From Azospirillum picis (GTDB lineage Bacteria; Pseudomonadota; Alphaproteobacteria; Azospirillales; Azospirillaceae): a DNA stretch of 58,782 bases. Made by a program: the position numbers and the translations under genes. Each line of letters starts with the position of its first letter. Within the stretch, counting starts at the first letter, position 1. The notes beneath the pieces were generated by a model. It was given only the letters and a program-made list of their open reading frames with translations. It was not told the DNA's origin and did not search any database. Where the stretch lies: contig NZ_JAGINO010000034.1 of NCBI RefSeq assembly GCF_017876115.1, forward strand, positions 1-58,782, written 5' to 3'. Below are positions 1-9,697 of this stretch, piece by piece.

Positions 1-2
1 CC

Positions 3-77
3 GAGGATGGAAGCCTCGAGGTTGAAATCAGCATCCACCACGGCGACGAGATCCAGCTCAAGGCTCACCGCTGGTAG
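3..77 (+). CDS. C-terminal end of an unidentified protein (cut by window edge)
   Basis: One frame stays open from the window edge to a TAG. It would encode the last 24 residues of a protein ending ...IHHGDEIQLKAHRW. The acidic, beta-strand-like composition is protein-like, and the stop lies 15 bases before a strong inverted repeat, where a transcription end would be expected. No family can be named from so short a tail. The other two plus-strand frames are less convincing, so the call is tentative. Confidence 0.3.
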   Translation, partial: EDGSLEVEISIHHGDEIQLKAHRW

Positions 78-92
78 TTTTTCAGCAGCCTG

Positions 93-136
93 CTAGAGCC
101 TGTCCGGTGCTTAGTGAAGCACCGGACAGGCTCTAG
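93..136 (+). terminator. Perfect 18-bp inverted repeat, probable terminator
   Basis: Two perfect 18-bp arms (93-110 and 119-136) flank an 8-base loop, TTAGTGAA. The hairpin is followed by a T-rich but interrupted stretch (GCTTTTGGTTTT), as in a weak intrinsic terminator for the gene ending at 77. Both ends read CTAG, so the element could instead be a relic of two abutting insertion-sequence ends. The structure is seen directly; the function is inferred. Confidence 0.5.
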
Positions 137-160
137 GCTTTTGGTTTTCCGTGTGAGTCA

Positions 161-186
161 CGTTTCAAGCGGTACCGCTTGAAACG
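161..186. repeat. Perfect 26-bp palindrome
   Basis: The half-site CGTTTCAAGCGGT is followed at once by its exact reverse complement, with GGTACC at the centre. It lies just past the stop of the minus-strand membrane protein. Folded, it would give an 11-bp stem with a GTAC loop and no T-run, so it could be a poor bidirectional terminator. As duplex DNA it would suit a dimeric DNA-binding protein. Confidence 0.6.
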
Positions 187-194
187 ATCGCACT

Positions 195-383
195 CTAAAG
201 GTAGCTCTGCTCGCCGGGATCCTCATGCCGCCGTCGGGTGAGGACCGTCAGCGCCGCCACCACCGCGGCGAAGCACAGCGTCAGCAGCACGTAGAAGGCC
301 AGCGCCATGCCGACCGTCATGGTGCCCATCAGCACCATGGCCAATATCCAGATACCCAGCGAAACGATGGCGCGCGCTGACAT
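195..383 (-). CDS. Small two-helix membrane protein
   Basis: A 62-residue protein with two hydrophobic segments (about residues 5-28 and 30-48) and a charged C-terminal tail (TRRRHEDPGEQSYL). The start is supported by an AGGAG-type ribosome site about seven bases before the ATG. The composition is coherent for an inner-membrane protein with its tail in the cytoplasm, but I recognise no family. It is transcribed divergently from the MerR/beta-oxidation operon, about 330 bases away. A real short gene is likely; its function is unknown. Confidence 0.6.
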   Translation of the reverse strand: MSARAIVSLGIWILAMVLMGTMTVGMALAFYVLLTLCFAAVVAALTVLTRRRHEDPGEQSYL

Positions 384-655
384 GGGTTGTCTCCTGTCCC
401 CTGTCCTGTCCGCCCGGACCCAAGATACCCAGACCCAGGATACCCGGAGCCTGAACGGCCGTCTGTCCCCGGTCGCACCCGATCCCCATTATCCGGGGGA
501 ATGAGGTTTCGTTCCTCGCGACGTGCGTCCAGTCAGGAGCGTGCCACACCCGCCGGTTGGGCCGGGGCGCGGCATCCTGTCGCTGTGCGGGCGCGCCGCA
601 CCCGCGTGCGGATCCGAAGAACCGCCCGAACTGGTTTGCGTGGTCAACAAGCCTG
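384..655. other. Intergenic region, no gene seen
   Basis: This spacer separates the divergent membrane-protein gene and MerR operon. It holds short imperfect repeats of ATACCCAGACCCAGG around 424-450 and no coding-like frame. It must contain the minus-strand promoter of the small membrane protein, but I cannot place it. Confidence 0.5.
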
Positions 656-695
656 TTGACAGGGAACGTGGGCGACCTTACGTTTACGTAAACGT
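656..695 (+). promoter_or_regulatory. Promoter with LiuR-like palindromic operator
   Basis: A consensus -35 box TTGACA lies at 656-661. The perfect 16-bp palindrome ACGTTTACGTAAACGT at 680-695 covers the place where the -10 would fall. Palindromes of the form ACGTNNACGT are known for LiuR, a MerR-family repressor of branched-chain amino acid and acyl-CoA catabolism in proteobacteria. The next gene is a MerR regulator followed by acyl-CoA catabolic genes, so autoregulated repression of the whole operon is the natural reading. The palindrome is seen; the ligand and regulator match are inferred. Confidence 0.7.
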
Positions 696-711
696 CAAGG
701 AAGGGCGACGC

Positions 712-1206
712 GTGGATCATCTGGCCGGCGACATCGATGCCCGGGGGACGGAACCGGACGGGTTCGAAGGCACCCGGCCGGATTGCCGGGGACCGGTGGC
801 GAGCTTCGGCATCGGCGAACTCGCAGCGGAATTCGGCCTGACCCACCGCACCATCCGCCACTATGAGGAGGAAGGGCTGCTGGCGCCGGCGCGCTCGGGC
901 ACCGTCCGGGTCTACGACCACCGCGACCATGCCCGGCTCGCGCTGATCTGCCGGGGCAAGCGGCTGGGCTTCAGCCTTGCTGAGATCAAGGAATTCCTGA
1001 ACCTCTACGACAGCGACGACGCCCAGGTCGAGCAGATGCGCTACATGCGCGGCATCGCCCGGCGCCGCATTTCCGCCCTCGAACAGCAGCTCGCCGACGT
1101 CCAGCAGACGCTGGGCGAGCTGTACCGCATCGACACCCAGATCTCCGAGCATCTTGGCCGCAACGGCATCACGGAGACGCAGGACATGGAGGAGAAGCAC
1201 TCATGA
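712..1206 (+). CDS. MerR-family transcriptional regulator of the beta-oxidation operon
   Basis: Start chosen at the GTG preceded by AAGGAAG; longer frames upstream would overlap the promoter and operator. The 164-residue protein has a short acidic leader and then a MerR winged-helix domain (GELAAEFGLTHRTIRHYEEEG, with the usual RTIRHYEEEGLL helix). A coiled dimerisation helix rich in Gln and Leu follows (RRISALEQQLADVQQTLGEL). There are no cysteine ligand motifs as in metal sensors, which favours the LiuR-like acyl-CoA-responsive branch. It overlaps the thiolase gene by four bases, so it is co-transcribed with the genes it probably represses. The family is sure; the ligand is inferred. Confidence 0.85.
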   Translation: MDHLAGDIDARGTEPDGFEGTRPDCRGPVASFGIGELAAEFGLTHRTIRHYEEEGLLAPARSGTVRVYDHRDHARLALICRGKRLGFSLAEIKEFLNLYDSDDAQVEQMRYMRGIARRRISALEQQLADVQQTLGELYRIDTQISEHLGRNGITETQDMEEKHS

Positions 1207-2339
1207 AGTCGGTCGTCATCGCCGGTTATGCCCGTTCGCCCTTCGCTTTCGCCCACAAGGGCGAGCTGACCAAGGTCCGTCCCGACGACCTGCTGGCCCG
1301 CGTCATCGCGGCGCTGGTCGAGCGCACCGGCCTGAAGACCGACGACGTCGAGGACGTGGTTGTCGGCTGCTCCTTCCCGGAGGGCGAGCAGGGGCTGAAC
1401 ATGGCCCGCGCCGTCTCCTTCCTGGCGAAGCTGCCGCAGACGGCCGGGGCCACCACGGTCAACCGCTACTGCGGCTCGTCGATGCAGTCGATCCATCAGG
1501 CCGCCGGCGCCATCCAGATGGGGGCCGGCGAGGTCTTCGTCTGCGGCGGCGTGGAGTCGATGACCCGCGTGCCGATCATGGGCTTCAACCCGCTGCCCAA
1601 CCCGGCGCTGAAGGAGGTTTATCCGGAAGCCTACTGCTCGATGGGCGTCACCGCCGAGAATGTCGCCCGCAAGTACGGCATCTCCCGCGCCGAGCAGGAG
1701 GCGCTTGCCGTCGCCTCCCATGCCAAGGCGGCGGAGGCCCAGGAAGCGGGGCGCTTCGCCGACGAGATCGTCGGCATCCCGACCCCGGCGGGGCTTGTCG
1801 AAAAGGACGGCTGCATCCGTCCCGGCACCACTGCCGACGGGCTGTCGGGCCTGAAGCCGGCCTTCATGGCCGACGGTACCGTGACGGCCGGCACCTCCTC
1901 GCCGCTGACCGACGGGGCCGCGGCCGTGCTGGTGACGACCGAGGACTACGCCAAGGCCAACGGCCTGCCGATCCTGGCCCGAATCCGTTCGGTCGCCGTC
2001 GCCGGCTGTGCGCCGGAGCTGATGGGGCTCGGCCCCATCCCGGCGACCCGCAAGGCGCTGGCCCGTGCCGGCCTGTCGATCAACGACATGGACGTCATCG
2101 AGATCAACGAGGCCTTCTCGTCGCAGGCCATCGCCTGCATGCGCGATCTCGACATCGACCCCTCCCGCATCAACCCGGACGGCGGCGCACTGGCTCTCGG
2201 CCATCCGCTCGGCGCCACCGGCGCCCGCATCACCGGCAAGGCGGCGGCCCTGCTGAAGCGCGAGGGCAAGCAGTTCGCCCTGGCCACCCAGTGCATCGGC
2301 GGCGGCCAGGGCATCGCCACCATCCTGGAAGCGGTCTGA
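1203..2339 (+). CDS. fadA: Acetyl-CoA C-acyltransferase (thiolase)
   Basis: Performs the last step of beta-oxidation, cleaving 3-ketoacyl-CoA to acetyl-CoA and a shortened acyl-CoA. The 378-residue length is usual for FadA-type thiolases. Visible landmarks are the nucleophilic Cys90 in NRYCGSSMQ, the ENEAF-type loop (EINEAFSSQ), the GHPLGATGAR motif carrying the catalytic His, and the C-terminal CIGGGQG carrying the second catalytic Cys. The ATG overlaps the MerR stop, and the hydroxyacyl-CoA dehydrogenase gene follows 25 bases later. That context makes it the degradative enzyme rather than the PHB-biosynthetic acetoacetyl-CoA thiolase, although the two are close in sequence. Confidence 0.9.
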   Translation: MKSVVIAGYARSPFAFAHKGELTKVRPDDLLARVIAALVERTGLKTDDVEDVVVGCSFPEGEQGLNMARAVSFLAKLPQTAGATTVNRYCGSSMQSIHQAAGAIQMGAGEVFVCGGVESMTRVPIMGFNPLPNPALKEVYPEAYCSMGVTAENVARKYGISRAEQEALAVASHAKAAEAQEAGRFADEIVGIPTPAGLVEKDGCIRPGTTADGLSGLKPAFMADGTVTAGTSSPLTDGAAAVLVTTEDYAKANGLPILARIRSVAVAGCAPELMGLGPIPATRKALARAGLSINDMDVIEINEAFSSQAIACMRDLDIDPSRINPDGGALALGHPLGATGARITGKAAALLKREGKQFALATQCIGGGQGIATILEAV

Positions 2340-2364
2340 CGACGGGATCGGGAGGAGACATACG

Positions 2365-4716
2365 ATGAAGATCGAACGCGCCGCCGTGATCGGTGCGGGC
2401 GTGATGGGTGCGGGCATCGCCGCCCATTTCGCCAACGCCGGCATCCCCTGCGTCCTGCTCGACATCCCGGCCAAGGACGGTGCCGACCGCAGCGCCATCG
2501 CCAAAGGTGCGGTGGCGAAGATGCTGAAGACCGATCCGGCTCCCTTCATGCATCCCAAGAACGCCAGGCTGATCACGCCCGGCAATCTCGAGGACGACCT
2601 GGCCCTGCTGGGCGACGTCGACTGGATCGTCGAGGCCATCGTCGAGAACCCGGCGATCAAGGCCGACCTCTACAAGCGCATCGACCCAGTGCGCAAGGCG
2701 GGCTCGGTGGTGTCGTCCAACACCTCGACCATCCCGCTGGCGGTGCTGACCGAGGGGCAGGGCGAGGGGTTCCGCAAGGACTTCCTGATCACCCACTTCT
2801 TCAATCCGCCGCGCTACATGCGGCTGCTGGAAATTGTCGGCGGCCCGGAGACGCGGGCCGACGCCATGGCCGCCGTCGCCGACGTCTGCGACCGCCGTCT
2901 CGGCAAGGGCGTGGTCCATTGCAAGGACACGCCGGGGTTCATCGCCAACCGCATCGGCGTCTTCTGGATCCAGTCGGCCGTGAATGCCGCTGTCGATCTC
3001 GGCCTGACGGTGGAGGAGGCGGACGCCGTCGGCGGCCGTCCGATGGGCATCCCCAAGACCGGCGTCTTCGGCCTGATGGACCTCGTCGGGCTGGACCTGA
3101 TGCCGCACATCGCCAAGAGCATGTCCGCGACCCTGCCGGCGAACGACGCCTATCGCGGCCAGATGCGCGAGCATCCGGTCATCACGAAGATGATCGCGGA
3201 GGGCTATACCGGCCGCAAGGGCAAAGGCGGCTTCTACCGTATCAACAAGGCCGGCGGCGGCAAGGTCAAGGAGTCGGTCGACCTGCAGACCGGCGACTAC
3301 GCCCCGTCGGAGAAGGCCCGGCTGGACAGCGTGTCGTCGGCCGGCCGCGACCTGCGCAAGCTGTGCGAGCACCCGGACAAGGGCGGCCGCTTCGCCCGCC
3401 GCGTCCTGGCGCAGACGCTGGCCTACGCCGCCAGCCTGGTGCCGGAGATCGCCGACAGCATCGTCGCCGTCGATGAGGGCATGCGCCTCGGTTACAACTG
3501 GAAGCAGGGTCCGTTCGAGCTGATCGACCGGCTGGGCACCGACTGGTTCGCCGAGCTTTGCCGCTCGGAAGGCATCCCGGTCCCGGCGCTGGTCGAGACC
3601 GCGGCCGGCCGTCCCTTCTACCGGGTGGAGGGCGGCAAGCTCCAGCACCTGACCACCGCAGGCGTCTATGACACCGTCGTGCGTCCGGACGGCGTGCTGC
3701 TGCTGTCGGACATCAAGCGTGCCGCCGGCAAGCCGGTGTGGAAGAACGGCTCCGCCAGCCTGTGGGACATCGGCGACGGCGTGCTGTGCGTCGAGTTCAC
3801 CAGCAAGATGAACGCCGTGGACGCCGACATCATGGCCGCCTACGAGAAGGCCATGCGCCTGATCGGCGACGGCCAAGGGAAGACGGGTGGCGACTGGAAG
3901 GCGCTGGTCATCCACAACGAGGCCGACAATTTCTCGGTCGGCGCCAATCTGGGCCTCGCCCTGTTCGCGCTGAACATCGGCCTGTGGCCGCAGATCGAGG
4001 AGATGGTGGAGGGCGGCCAGCGCACCTACCGCGCGCTGAAATACGCGCCCTTCCCGGTGGTGGCGGCGCCCAGCGGCATGGCGCTCGGCGGCGGCTGCGA
4101 GATCCTGCTGCATTCCGACCATGTCCAGGCGCATGCCGAAACCTATGTCGGCCTCGTCGAGGTCGGCGTCGGCCTGATCCCGGCCTGGGGCGGCTGCACC
4201 GAGATGCTGGCCCGCCATCAGGCCAACCCGAAGGCGCCGCGCGGACCGATGCCCGGCATCGCCAAGGCCTTCGAGATCATCAGCACCGCCACCGTCGCCA
4301 AGTCGGCGGCCGAGGCCAAGGAGCTGCTGTATTTCCGCGCCACCGACGGCATCACCATGAACCGCGACCGCCTGCTGGCCGATGCCAAGGCCAAGGCGCT
4401 GGAACTGGCGGAGACCTACACCCCTCCGGAGAAGGCCACGGCCTATGTGCTGCCCGGTCCCGGTGCCAGGGCGGCGATGGATCTGGCGGTGGAGGGCTTC
4501 GCCCTGCAGGGCAAGGTCACGCCCCACGACAAGGTGGTCTGCGCCGCCCTGGCCGAGGTGCTGAGCGGCGGCGAGGAGGCCGACGTCTCCAAGCCGGTCG
4601 GCGAGGACCATGTCCTGCGGCTGGAACGGGAGGCCTTCATGGGGTTGGTGCGCACCGGCGGTACCATCGACCGGATCGAGCACATGCTGACCACCGGCAA
4701 GCCGCTGCGGAACTGA
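2365..4716 (+). CDS. 3-hydroxyacyl-CoA dehydrogenase / enoyl-CoA hydratase, bifunctional
   Basis: A 783-residue enzyme for the middle two steps of beta-oxidation. The dehydrogenase half comes first: the NAD-binding GAGVMGAG begins at residue 10, THFFNPPR is the substrate-side motif and KDTPGFIANRIG lies near residue 190. A second dehydrogenase C-terminal-type segment follows. The hydratase (crotonase) half occupies roughly residues 490-700, with the oxyanion-hole segment ALGGGCEILLHSD. This order is that of Bacillus FadN, the reverse of E. coli FadB. An AGGAG site lies just before the ATG. It works with the flanking thiolase and acyl-CoA dehydrogenase. Confidence 0.9.
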   Translation: MKIERAAVIGAGVMGAGIAAHFANAGIPCVLLDIPAKDGADRSAIAKGAVAKMLKTDPAPFMHPKNARLITPGNLEDDLALLGDVDWIVEAIVENPAIKADLYKRIDPVRKAGSVVSSNTSTIPLAVLTEGQGEGFRKDFLITHFFNPPRYMRLLEIVGGPETRADAMAAVADVCDRRLGKGVVHCKDTPGFIANRIGVFWIQSAVNAAVDLGLTVEEADAVGGRPMGIPKTGVFGLMDLVGLDLMPHIAKSMSATLPANDAYRGQMREHPVITKMIAEGYTGRKGKGGFYRINKAGGGKVKESVDLQTGDYAPSEKARLDSVSSAGRDLRKLCEHPDKGGRFARRVLAQTLAYAASLVPEIADSIVAVDEGMRLGYNWKQGPFELIDRLGTDWFAELCRSEGIPVPALVETAAGRPFYRVEGGKLQHLTTAGVYDTVVRPDGVLLLSDIKRAAGKPVWKNGSASLWDIGDGVLCVEFTSKMNAVDADIMAAYEKAMRLIGDGQGKTGGDWKALVIHNEADNFSVGANLGLALFALNIGLWPQIEEMVEGGQRTYRALKYAPFPVVAAPSGMALGGGCEILLHSDHVQAHAETYVGLVEVGVGLIPAWGGCTEMLARHQANPKAPRGPMPGIAKAFEIISTATVAKSAAEAKELLYFRATDGITMNRDRLLADAKAKALELAETYTPPEKATAYVLPGPGARAAMDLAVEGFALQGKVTPHDKVVCAALAEVLSGGEEADVSKPVGEDHVLRLEREAFMGLVRTGGTIDRIEHMLTTGKPLRN

Positions 4717-4732
4717 GGGGGAGGAACGAGAG

Positions 4733-6523
<1,791 letters not shown>

Positions 6524-6559
6524 GGCGGCGGGCCCACCATCCTCCGTACCCGGCGCGCC

Positions 6560-6602
6560 AGGCCGGCCCCGAACCCTCCCGGGTCGGGGCCGGCCTTTTT
6601 TT
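6560..6602 (+). terminator. Rho-independent terminator of the beta-oxidation operon
   Basis: A perfect 13-bp stem, AGGCCGGCCCCGA pairing with TCGGGGCCGGCCT, closes an 11-base loop and runs straight into seven T residues. This is a textbook intrinsic terminator, placed 36 bases after the acyl-CoA dehydrogenase stop. Confidence 0.93.
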
Positions 6603-6893
6603 CCGGGTGCTCCTTGATTGCGTGAGCGTGGCCGGAAACGACAATATGTCGTTGGAGATATCGCGGATGGGGTGCGGTGGCCCCTACCAATCGGGGGGCT
6701 AAACCGTGACAAAAGTTAATTTCAGGTTGTCTGTTCTCGTTCCACCGTGTTACATCTCTATTGAGTTTACGTTCGGCCGGTGCCTGCTATATCCTTTGGG
6801 TTTTAGGGAATATGCGGGTGGCAACAGCCTCCTCCTTTTCTCTGGTCCAGGAAGCGTCTTTCGGAGGACAGGCATGGTTCGGGAGTTTGAGCG
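6603..6893. other. Intergenic leader of the response-regulator gene
   Basis: About 290 bases, noticeably more AT-rich than the surroundings between 6700 and 6830. A possible but poor promoter pair is TTTACG (6766-6771) with TATATC (6788-6793). A 63-codon open frame at 6706-6897 has no ribosome site and unconvincing composition and is not called. The long leader suggests regulated expression of the downstream regulator. Confidence 0.4.
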
Positions 6894-7556
6894 ATGAAGA
6901 TCCTGATCGGTGATGATCACGTCCTGTTCCGGGAAGGTCTTCGCCGTTTGCTTGAGCAGCTTCGCGAAAATGCAACTTTCGCCGAAGCCAGCAATTTCGA
7001 TGAGCTTTTGGACATGGCGGCGTCCGGGGCGGCGTCCGGGGAAGGGTATGACCTGGTGCTGACCGACCTGCGCATGCCTGGCTGGCCGGGCTTCTCGGGC
7101 ATCGGCATGCTGCGCGACCGCCAACCGAATGCGAAGGTGGTCGTCATCTCCGCGTCGGAGGCGCAGACGGATGTGCGGGAGGCGCTGGAGAATGGCGCCG
7201 CCGGCTACATTCCCAAGTCGTCCAGCGTGAAGATCATGCTGAGTGCGCTCGACCTGATCTTCTCGGGCGGCGTCTATGTGCCGGCGACGGTTCTGCGCGA
7301 GGGGACCGAAACGGACCAGCGCGGCGGCGGGGCGGTCATGCCGCCGTCCGATCCGCAGCTCGAACAGCTCCTGACCCAGCGTCAGCGTGAAGTGCTCGAC
7401 CGCCTGCGCGAGGGCAAGTCGAACAAGCAGATCGCCCATGAACTCGGCTTGTCCGAGGGAACGGTGAAGATCCACATGACCGCCATCTTCAAGTCGCTGG
7501 GCGTGCGCAACCGCACCCAGGCGGCCATGGCCTTCCCCCAGTCGCACTCGGCCTGA
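6894..7556 (+). CDS. NarL/LuxR-type response regulator
   Basis: A 220-residue two-domain regulator. The receiver has the acidic pair Asp7-Asp8, phosphoacceptor Asp58 in LTDLRMPGW, and the conserved Lys in GYIPKSSS. The C-terminal 65 residues form a LuxR/GerE helix-turn-helix (LTQRQREVLDRLREGKSNKQ, then GLSEGTVKIHMTAIFKSLG). GGGAG sits eight bases before the ATG. No histidine kinase is adjacent, so it is an orphan here and its partner lies elsewhere. A 12-base direct repeat near 7018-7041 encodes ASGAASGEG in the receiver loop. The target genes are unknown. Confidence 0.9.
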   Translation: MKILIGDDHVLFREGLRRLLEQLRENATFAEASNFDELLDMAASGAASGEGYDLVLTDLRMPGWPGFSGIGMLRDRQPNAKVVVISASEAQTDVREALENGAAGYIPKSSSVKIMLSALDLIFSGGVYVPATVLREGTETDQRGGGAVMPPSDPQLEQLLTQRQREVLDRLREGKSNKQIAHELGLSEGTVKIHMTAIFKSLGVRNRTQAAMAFPQSHSA

Positions 7557-7642
7557 CAGGCTTCCTCCCGCGTTCCGGCGGGGGAGGAAAGCTGACCGTT
7601 CGACGCACCGGCCGTTTGAAGCGCCCGTTCTCCGGTTCCCAC

Positions 7643-7671
7643 CTCCCGCCGCCCCGTTTGGGCGGCGGGAG
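7643..7671. terminator. Perfect GC hairpin between convergent genes
   Basis: A 12-bp perfect stem (CTCCCGCCGCCC with GGGCGGCGGGAG) and a CGTTT loop sit between the plus-strand regulator and the minus-strand CBS gene. A weaker hairpin lies at 7561-7592. There is no long T-run, so termination on either strand is plausible but unproven. Confidence 0.5.
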
Positions 7672-7698
7672 CGTGTCGGGGAAGAGGCAGGCGCTGCC

Positions 7699-8133
7699 TT
7701 ACCCCATGCCCGCCACATATCCGCGCAGCGATTCGACCTCCAGTTCGGCGTCGTCGATGCGCGCCTTGACGACATCGCCGATGCTGATGACGCCCGTCAC
7801 CCGGCCGCTCTCGAGGATCGGCACGTGACGGATGCGCCGTTCGGTCATCACCGCCATCATGTCGGCGACGGTATCGGTCGGCGTGGCGGTGATCAGTTCG
7901 CGCGTCATCAGGTCGGCAGCCGGCCGATCAAGGGCCATGGCGCCCTCACGGGCAACCGCACGCACGATATCGCGCTCGGACAGGATGCCCACCGGCTGGC
8001 CATCGCCGGACAGCACCAGGACGGCACCGATCCGATGTTCCGTGAGCAGCCGGGTGACCGCGGCCACCGTATCGTCCGGTGCGGCGGAGATGATGCGGCT
8101 GCCCTTGCGCTTCAAGACGGCGGCGACATGCAT
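7699..8133 (-). CDS. Tandem CBS-domain protein
   Basis: A 144-residue protein made almost entirely of two CBS repeats (a Bateman module). The first contains AVTRLLTEHRIGAVLVLSGD and GILSERDIVRAVA; the second contains MTERRIRHVPILESGRVTG and ISIGDVVKARI. Stand-alone proteins of this kind bind adenine nucleotides and regulate partner enzymes, but no partner is encoded beside it. The frame is open to a TTG further upstream, but the ATG at 8133 has AAGGGAG ten bases before it and begins the domain neatly. Its position between OmpW and the regulator gives no functional clue. Confidence 0.85.
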   Translation of the reverse strand: MHVAAVLKRKGSRIISAAPDDTVAAVTRLLTEHRIGAVLVLSGDGQPVGILSERDIVRAVAREGAMALDRPAADLMTRELITATPTDTVADMMAVMTERRIRHVPILESGRVTGVISIGDVVKARIDDAELEVESLRGYVAGMG

Positions 8134-8206
8134 GGCTGTACGGCTCCCTTGCGGTGACTCCAATCATGGAATCATGGGAACTCGAAAACAATCCGCAAGC
8201 CAAACC

Positions 8207-8249
8207 ATAAAAAGAGAGGGCGGCTCCTCCGAATGGAGGAAGCCGCCCT
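8207..8249 (-). terminator. Terminator of the OmpW gene
   Basis: On the minus strand a GC-rich stem (AGGGCGGCTTCCTCC against GGAGGAGCCGCCCT, one bulge, ATTC loop) is followed by CTCTTTTTATG. It begins 25 bases after the OmpW stop. Confidence 0.85.
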
Positions 8250-8273
8250 GCGCAATGTCCGGATTGTTCCGGC

Positions 8274-8981
8274 TTAGAAGCGGTAGCCGACGCCGATGCC
8301 GACCAGCCACGGATCGAGGGTGACCTTGGAGGAAACCGGGAGGACGGCGCCGCCCAGGTTCGCGTTGGCGGTCACGTCGGTCTTGAGGAAGATCTTCTTG
8401 ACATCAAGGTTCAGCGACCAGTTGCCGGTGATGGCGACATCGACGCCGGCCTGCAGGGCCCAGCCGAAGCGGTTCTTGTAGTGAGTGTCGGTGATGCTGA
8501 GGCCGGCGCCGTTCGGGCTCTCGGCTGCGTCCTCGTTGTAGAACAGCGTGTAGTTGACGCCGGCGCCGACATACGGGCTGACGCGTTCCTTCGGCATGAA
8601 ATGGTACTGCACGGTCAGGGTCGGCGGCAGCAGCGAAACTTTGCCGACGTCCGTCATGCCGCCGACGGCAGAAAGCAGGTTGCCCTTCACGCGGTGGCGG
8701 CTGGTGCCGGCGATCAGTTCGGCGGCGATGTTGTCGGTGAAGAAGTAGGAGAAATCGACTTCCGGAATGAAGTCGTTGCCGACACGGGCCTTGCCGACGT
8801 CACCGAGCGCCGAGTTGCTGATCGTGCCCTTCTCCTGGGGCAGCACGGCCAGGCCGCGCGCACGGATCAGGATGTCGCCGGCCGACTTGCCCTTGAAGTC
8901 CTGGGCGAAGGACGGAGAAGAAATGGCGACAAGAGCCGAGGTCGCCAGCAGGGCGGCGGCGGCGCGCGACAGGATGGTCAT
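8274..8981 (-). CDS. ompW: OmpW-family outer-membrane beta-barrel protein
   Basis: A 235-residue precursor with a clear signal peptide (MTILSRAAAALLATSALVAI, cleavage after SFAQ). The mature part opens with the OmpW hallmark DILIRARGLAVLP, followed by eight-strand barrel features and the final aromatic GIGVGYRF. The ATG at 8981 was chosen over an upstream start because it begins the signal peptide directly. OmpW proteins form small outer-membrane pores for hydrophobic or amphipathic molecules and are often controlled by oxygen or stress, but no such site is evident here. It is monocistronic, with its own terminator. Confidence 0.92.
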   Translation of the reverse strand: MTILSRAAAALLATSALVAISSPSFAQDFKGKSAGDILIRARGLAVLPQEKGTISNSALGDVGKARVGNDFIPEVDFSYFFTDNIAAELIAGTSRHRVKGNLLSAVGGMTDVGKVSLLPPTLTVQYHFMPKERVSPYVGAGVNYTLFYNEDAAESPNGAGLSITDTHYKNRFGWALQAGVDVAITGNWSLNLDVKKIFLKTDVTANANLGGAVLPVSSKVTLDPWLVGIGVGYRF

Positions 8982-9138
8982 GGGGTCTGCTCCAGGCGAA
9001 ATGCGTTGTTGCTGTTCTGTGGCATTAGCCGGTGGAGGTATTACCAGACCTTGACTAGGGCTACTAGGGGGGCACAACCGATCCTTTCCTGATGCAGCAG
9101 CTCTGCAACAGTGACGAGTTGTCGCATGGACATTGAAT

Positions 9139-9630
9139 TCAAGGGGTTGGCTTGATCGTCTGCTGCGGAATCAACGCCAGGCAGTTCTGTACGATGGCGT
9201 AGCATTGTCCAAGCCGTGCCGAACCGCCGCTTGCACCGCCATAGACCACGCGTTCGACGATCCCGTTTCTCAGGCTGAAGGTCGCCTGACAGTCATAGCT
9301 GGTCACTTCATAGCCGTAGTCAGGCCATCCGTACCCATAACCGTAGTAACGCGGTCCCCAGCCATAATAGCCGATCGGAGGGCTTGGATAGGAGACGATG
9401 CGGGAGCTGTTGTAGGTGAAATACTCGCGGTTGTCGACCGTGGCCTGCCGGTTCGGAACGCCGGCGCAGGTCAGCAGCGTTTCCTTGGGCATGCCGATCA
9501 ACGCGGTCTGGGCGAACATCGCCTGATCGGCCGAAGGATTGGCACATCCGGCGAGCGATGCGGCGCCGAGCCCAAGGGCCGCCAGGATCAATGGTTGCAG
9601 ACGCTTGCGTCCAGGGCTGGCCAGGGTCAT
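9139..9630 (-). CDS. Putative lipoprotein with Tyr/Gly-rich middle
   Basis: A 163-residue precursor with a type II signal ending in the lipobox SLAGC; the next residues (NPSADQAM) suggest outer-membrane sorting. The segment GMPKETLLTCAGVPNRQ resembles the helical start of SmpA/BamE-like folds, in which GM..eeVl...G.P is common. A Tyr/Gly-rich stretch (YYGWGPRYYGYGYGW) and a beta-rich end with two further cysteines follow. The start at 9630 has GAGGAG seven bases upstream. Function unknown; an envelope-associated small lipoprotein is a reasonable description. Confidence 0.7.
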   Translation of the reverse strand: MTLASPGRKRLQPLILAALGLGAASLAGCANPSADQAMFAQTALIGMPKETLLTCAGVPNRQATVDNREYFTYNSSRIVSYPSPPIGYYGWGPRYYGYGYGWPDYGYEVTSYDCQATFSLRNGIVERVVYGGASGGSARLGQCYAIVQNCLALIPQQTIKPTP

Positions 9631-9697
9631 GGCGGCACTCCTCGCTGTCCGGTCGACGTCCGGGGTCAAGCTCGTCGAAAGTCGATGTTGCCCAAGG

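Noticed and set aside
93..136. An insertion sequence at the window start
   Set aside because: Only short terminal-repeat-like arms are present; no transposase frame or second end is visible, so I list it as a hairpin and probable terminator.
2230..4683. Long minus-strand frame opposite the beta-oxidation genes
   Set aside because: It is rich in Gly, Arg, His and Gln, with no ribosome site and no recognisable domain. The plus-strand enzymes account for the DNA.
6706..6897. A 63-codon plus-strand frame before the response regulator
   Set aside because: It has no ribosome site, ends inside the regulator start, and its AT-rich sequence looks like a promoter or leader.
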